IMG/VR virus record: IMGVR_UViG_3300031565_004895
Span: 1-26,294 of that record
DNA length: 26,294 bases
Reading direction: 5' to 3' (one strand)
Source of the DNA: a virus
The position numbers and the translations under genes were made by a program. The notes under the pieces are model-generated. The model was not told where the DNA came from. It ran no database searches and was given only the letters and a program-made list of their open reading frames with translations. This document shows positions 23,297-26,294 of the stretch, piece by piece (the first letter of the stretch is position 1; every line of letters begins with the position of its first letter).

Positions 23297-26294
23297 ATGG
23301 CGACCAACTTCCGTAGCCCCCCTCGGCAGTCGAAGCACCTCCAGGGTTACATCGACAGGCTCCGCTCGCAGTATCAGGAGCTTCCGACCCCGCCTGATCC
23401 GACGACCTACGTCCCTCCCACGGCCGCTCCGGCCGACGAGCCCGGTGCGTTTGAGGAGGCGATGGCCCAGATCGGGCACGTCATGTCGATCCCGGGCATC
23501 CCGTTCCGGGAGCTCGCCAGCGACCAGTACCGGAAGCACATGCGGGCCCAGTCCGGGTGGACCCCGGAGATGGGGACTCCCCCGCCGAAGTTCGCAGACC
23601 TCGGAACGGACACGATGCTCAAGGCCGCCGCCTTCGACGCGGGCCGGCCCCCGTCCGGTCACGGAGAGGCTTTCCTCCGCGGCGCGACGGAGATGGCTGG
23701 CGGGATGTTGACGGATCCCGTAGCGATGACCCTGATCGGCGGCGGCATGGGCGCGCTCCCCGCCGGGTTGGCCCGCACCGGGGCCCACTACGGCATGATG
23801 GGGATGCTCGGGTACGGCGTGGTCGAGGGCTCGAAGGAGACGGCCGCCGAGTACGAGCGCCAGGGCGCGTGGACCCCGGAGGTCACCGAGAAGGCTGCCC
23901 GCCCGGTCCTCGACGCTGCTCTGCTTCTCTCCCCCTACGTCTGGAGCAAGATCCGCCGGAAGCCCGGGACGCCGGAAGCGCCCAGGCGCGGGAGGCCGTC
24001 TGAGCCGCTCGACACCGACTTCGTGGGCCCCGACTTCATAGGCCCCGACAAGCCGTGGTCGCCCGACACGAGCGCCGGAGCGAAGGAAGCCTACGAGAGC
24101 CCCACCGCCCGCCGCATGGGCCGCTTCGAGGTGCTCGCCATGCGCGAGCGCATGAAGGGGACCGAGGCCGGAGCGCAACTCGCCGAGGCCCTGGACCTGT
24201 ACGGCTCGAAGGTGGAGGGAGTCCGCGGCTGGGCCGATCCGATGTCGGAGCTCGGGGGCCCCGCCGGGATCGAGAACCTCGTCCGGGAGGGCCGGATCAC
24301 CCGGGCTGAGGCCGCCCAGATTATGGACGCCGGCAAGTCCCTTCAGGACGCCAGGGTCCAGATCGAGCAGCGGGCGTCGATGGGCGAGAAGGGCGACGCC
24401 TCCGCGCTGGTGAATCAGGCCGCGATGGCCGAGTTCCATCTGATGCGGTACGCCAACCGCTTCGGGTCGAAGGCCCACCTGGGCGTGCCGGCGAAGCGGG
24501 CCTCCGGGAAGGCCGCGCAGGAGGCCGTCACCGAAGCCATCAGCGCCCTCGAGGCCGAGCGCGAGCGTTCCCTCCAGCGTGGGGACATGCCCGGAGCCGA
24601 GGCCGTCCAGATCCGCATTGACGCCCTCCGGGAGCGGTACACCGCCGAGGAGGGTGTCGCTCCCCCGCCCCCGCCCAAGGGACCGCCGGAGAACGTGGGC
24701 GAGGCCATCAATCGTCTCTGGAACGAGATCCAGGCCGCGGAGTTCGCCGGGGACGCCCCCAGGGCCAACGCCCTCCGGGCCCGGTACGAGCAACTCGAGG
24801 CCCAGTACCCGCAGCAGGCCGGCCGTCCAGCCACAGAGGACGTGGGGGCGCAGCCCGCCGCCAGGGGCCCACAGGGCCCCGAGCAGTTCCGAATGGGCGG
24901 GGAAACCACCCAGGATGCCGCCACCCGACTCTGGGATGAGATCAGCCGGGCCGAGGAGATGGGCGACACCAACCTCGCAGACAGTCTCAGGGCCCGCTAC
25001 GGGGAGCTTGAGGCTGCGGTCGGCCGCGGGGAAGGCGGCAGGCCAGCCGAGGACGTAGAGCCTCCCCAGGGGCCTCCTGGCGCTCCTCCTGGCCCATCTG
25101 AAGGCCCCGGTCTACCTCCCGGACCCCGGGAACCCACGGAACCCGGCGAATTGGGCGCTGGATTGCCGGTTCCTCCCACCGGCCCGCCCCGGACGCCGAC
25201 GGGAGGGGGGGCCGGTGCTGCACCGACCCCCGCGCCCGCGCCCGCGCCGACACCCAGGAAGGGGCCCGCGACGGCGACGGCGACGGAAGCCCCCGGGGGC
25301 GGCGAACTGGGCGCTGGATTGCCGGTCCCGCCGGCCGGCGGCGGGGCTGGCCCCAGGGGAAAGATCACCGGAGTCCAGGCCGGCAAGCTCGAGCGTCTGC
25401 TGGCCGAGTCCGAGAATCGGTTCGGGCCCGAGGTGCGGAAGAAGGCCGAAGACCTCGTGCTCGCCCAGGCCGAGAAGCTCAAGGCCGCCCGGGACGCTGA
25501 GGGAAAGGGCCCCGCCCAGACCGCCTACGAGAAGGGCTGGAAGGACGCCGAGGCCGACGCCTTCGACATCTACGGGATGAGCGTCACCCAGATCCGGGAC
25601 ATCCGGGAGGAGCTCGAGACGGCCCCGTCGCCGGTCGTCACGCCCGCAGAGCCCCCGCCCGCCCCGGAACCGACCCCGGAACCGGAGCCGGAACCGCCTA
25701 CGCCCACGCCGCCGGCAGCAGCTCCCGCCGCCCCGGAACCGGAGGAACCGCCGGAACAGGCCGCCGCCCCCACCGACGCGGAGATCGCCGCCGCCGTCCC
25801 CACCCGGGCCCCCAAGGGCGTGTCGGGGAAGCAGCGGTGGGTGCTGAAGCTCGGGGACAGGAACCTCCCCGGCGTCCCCAGCGCGGAAGGCAGCGATGTC
25901 GAGGGCTTTACCACGTTCCCGAGTCGGAAGGCAGCCGAGGCGGCGCAGAAGATGGCCCGGATCAGGGCCGAGACGGATCGCCGCACGGTTCGCGCCACGG
26001 AACTCGATCCCTGGGAGCAGACCCTCGTCGCCCAGGACTACCTCGATCCCAACGTGGAGCTCATCGGTCCCCACGGCGAGCCCTACGACCGGGAGTTCCT
26101 CGAGGAGTGGTACGACAACGGGCAGCACGCGGCCCCGCCGGCCGTCTACCGGGCCGTCGCCAACGCCATCCAGATGGGCGAGGACGTTCACCCGTCCTGG
26201 GCGAAGCGGTTCCCGGCCCTGCGCGAAGTCGAGACGACGGGGAAGCGGAAGCGCATCCCCAAGGGCCCGACCCCTACCGAGCCGCCACCGCCCC
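23297..26294 (+). CDS. Very large multi-segment protein, 3' end beyond the window
   Basis: From the ATG at 23297 (GAGGGGG just upstream) the frame stays open to the end of the window: 999 full codons and no stop. An N-terminal Pro-rich start leads to a Gly/Ala/Met-rich hydrophobic region (about 125-180, including LTDPVAMTLIGGG and YGMMGMLGYGVV) that may be membrane-active. A helical region follows (245-460). Three helical repeats of about 40 residues lie at 409-453, 465-507 and 537-580. A Pro-rich spacer has GELGAGLPVPP twice. A Lys/Ala-rich helix follows (LERLLAESENRFGPEVRKKA), then a Glu/Pro-rich linker and a final alpha/beta segment (DPWEQTLVAQDYLDPNVELI). The size and modular design recall phage internal giant or polyvalent proteins. 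No catalytic motif is clear so far. Confidence 0.85.
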   Translation, partial: MATNFRSPPRQSKHLQGYIDRLRSQYQELPTPPDPTTYVPPTAAPADEPGAFEEAMAQIGHVMSIPGIPFRELASDQYRKHMRAQSGWTPEMGTPPPKFADLGTDTMLKAAAFDAGRPPSGHGEAFLRGATEMAGGMLTDPVAMTLIGGGMGALPAGLARTGAHYGMMGMLGYGVVEGSKETAAEYERQGAWTPEVTEKAARPVLDAALLLSPYVWSKIRRKPGTPEAPRRGRPSEPLDTDFVGPDFIGPDKPWSPDTSAGAKEAYESPTARRMGRFEVLAMRERMKGTEAGAQLAEALDLYGSKVEGVRGWADPMSELGGPAGIENLVREGRITRAEAAQIMDAGKSLQDARVQIEQRASMGEKGDASALVNQAAMAEFHLMRYANRFGSKAHLGVPAKRASGKAAQEAVTEAISALEAERERSLQRGDMPGAEAVQIRIDALRERYTAEEGVAPPPPPKGPPENVGEAINRLWNEIQAAEFAGDAPRANALRARYEQLEAQYPQQAGRPATEDVGAQPAARGPQGPEQFRMGGETTQDAATRLWDEISRAEEMGDTNLADSLRARYGELEAAVGRGEGGRPAEDVEPPQGPPGAPPGPSEGPGLPPGPREPTEPGELGAGLPVPPTGPPRTPTGGGAGAAPTPAPAPAPTPRKGPATATATEAPGGGELGAGLPVPPAGGGAGPRGKITGVQAGKLERLLAESENRFGPEVRKKAEDLVLAQAEKLKAARDAEGKGPAQTAYEKGWKDAEADAFDIYGMSVTQIRDIREELETAPSPVVTPAEPPPAPEPTPEPEPEPPTPTPPAAAPAAPEPEEPPEQAAAPTDAEIAAAVPTRAPKGVSGKQRWVLKLGDRNLPGVPSAEGSDVEGFTTFPSRKAAEAAQKMARIRAETDRRTVRATELDPWEQTLVAQDYLDPNVELIGPHGEPYDREFLEEWYDNGQHAAPPAVYRAVANAIQMGEDVHPSWAKRFPALREVETTGKRKRIPKGPTPTEPPPP
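24521..25036 (+). repeat. Three diverged helical repeats of about 40 residues in the giant gene
   Basis: Copies at 24521-24655, 24689-24817 and 24905-25036 share the pattern A-x3-L-x2-E, then GD-x3-A-x2-(L/V)-x4, then a Leu near the end. Copies 2 and 3 are closest (AINRLWNEIQAAEFAGD versus AATRLWDEISRAEEMGD, then LRARYEQLEA versus LRARYGELEA). Each reads as a helical hairpin. The spacers between copies are Pro/Gly-rich. Confidence 0.75.
25145..25333 (+). repeat. Direct repeat encoding GELGAGLPVPP twice
   Basis: Two 33-base copies begin at 25145 and 25301, exactly 156 bases (52 codons) apart, in frame and nearly identical in DNA. The sequence between is Pro/Ala/Thr-rich. This looks like an internal duplication in a linker region. 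Confidence 0.8.

Noticed and set aside
23138-24793. 551-codon open frame on the - strand
   Set aside because: Opposite the start of the giant gene and the end of its neighbour. The + strand frame has the ribosome site and continuous coding character.
19676-26294. Collagen-like or bacterial surface protein operon instead of phage genes
   Set aside because: The Gly/Pro content lacks regular Gly-x-y triplets, no signal peptides are present, and the genes are coupled to the phage tail module.

Overview
The window is a GC-rich stretch of the structural module of a tailed double-stranded DNA phage or prophage. Every supported gene lies on the + strand. Gene order and protein types fit a short-tailed (podovirus-like, P22-type) virion: candidate small terminase, large terminase, a large P22-like portal, scaffold, major capsid protein, a gp4-like head-to-tail adaptor and two tail-hub proteins, with no recognisable sheath, tape measure or major tail protein. 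The high GC content and long antisense shadow frames suggest a high-GC bacterial host, but nothing here identifies it. No tRNA, integrase, CRISPR array or insertion sequence was seen.

Layout. 26-2451: a Cys-rich small protein, candidate TerS, TerL and a short CxxC/coiled-coil protein. 2448-6789: portal with a zinc-ribbon-like insertion, a small basic protein and a Gly/Pro-rich protein of 418 residues. 6790-7086: a GroES-type co-chaperonin. 7087-7209: the longest non-coding stretch (123 bases), packed with inverted repeats. 7210-9684: scaffold and major capsid protein. 9741-12127: two overlapping genes whose products both start with hydrophobic, signal-like segments. The first is a large repetitive beta-rich, fibre-like protein. 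The second is a compact protein-kinase-like domain. A strong GC-rich hairpin follows them. 12189-14076: a candidate decoration protein and two unknowns. 14099-18581: adaptor and two large hub-like proteins. 18600-26294: a series of Pro/Gly-rich, Gln-rich or charged, probably internal or ejection-type proteins, ending in a very long gene (over 990 codons) that runs off the window.

How it may work. The terminase packages DNA through the portal into a shell of coat protein assembled on the scaffold. The encoded GroES may retune host GroEL for folding the coat protein, as T4 gp31 does. Adaptor and hub proteins close the vertex. The Pro/Gly-rich proteins may be carried in the capsid or tail and ejected. 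Most genes overlap or abut with start/stop fusions, implying translational coupling. The clear exceptions are the three gaps at 7087-7209, 9685-9740 and 12128-12188, which bracket scaffold/coat and the fibre/kinase pair. No gap exceeds 300 bases. The most novel-looking element is the exported-fibre plus kinase-like pair at 9741-12127, which looks like an inserted accessory cassette within the head genes.
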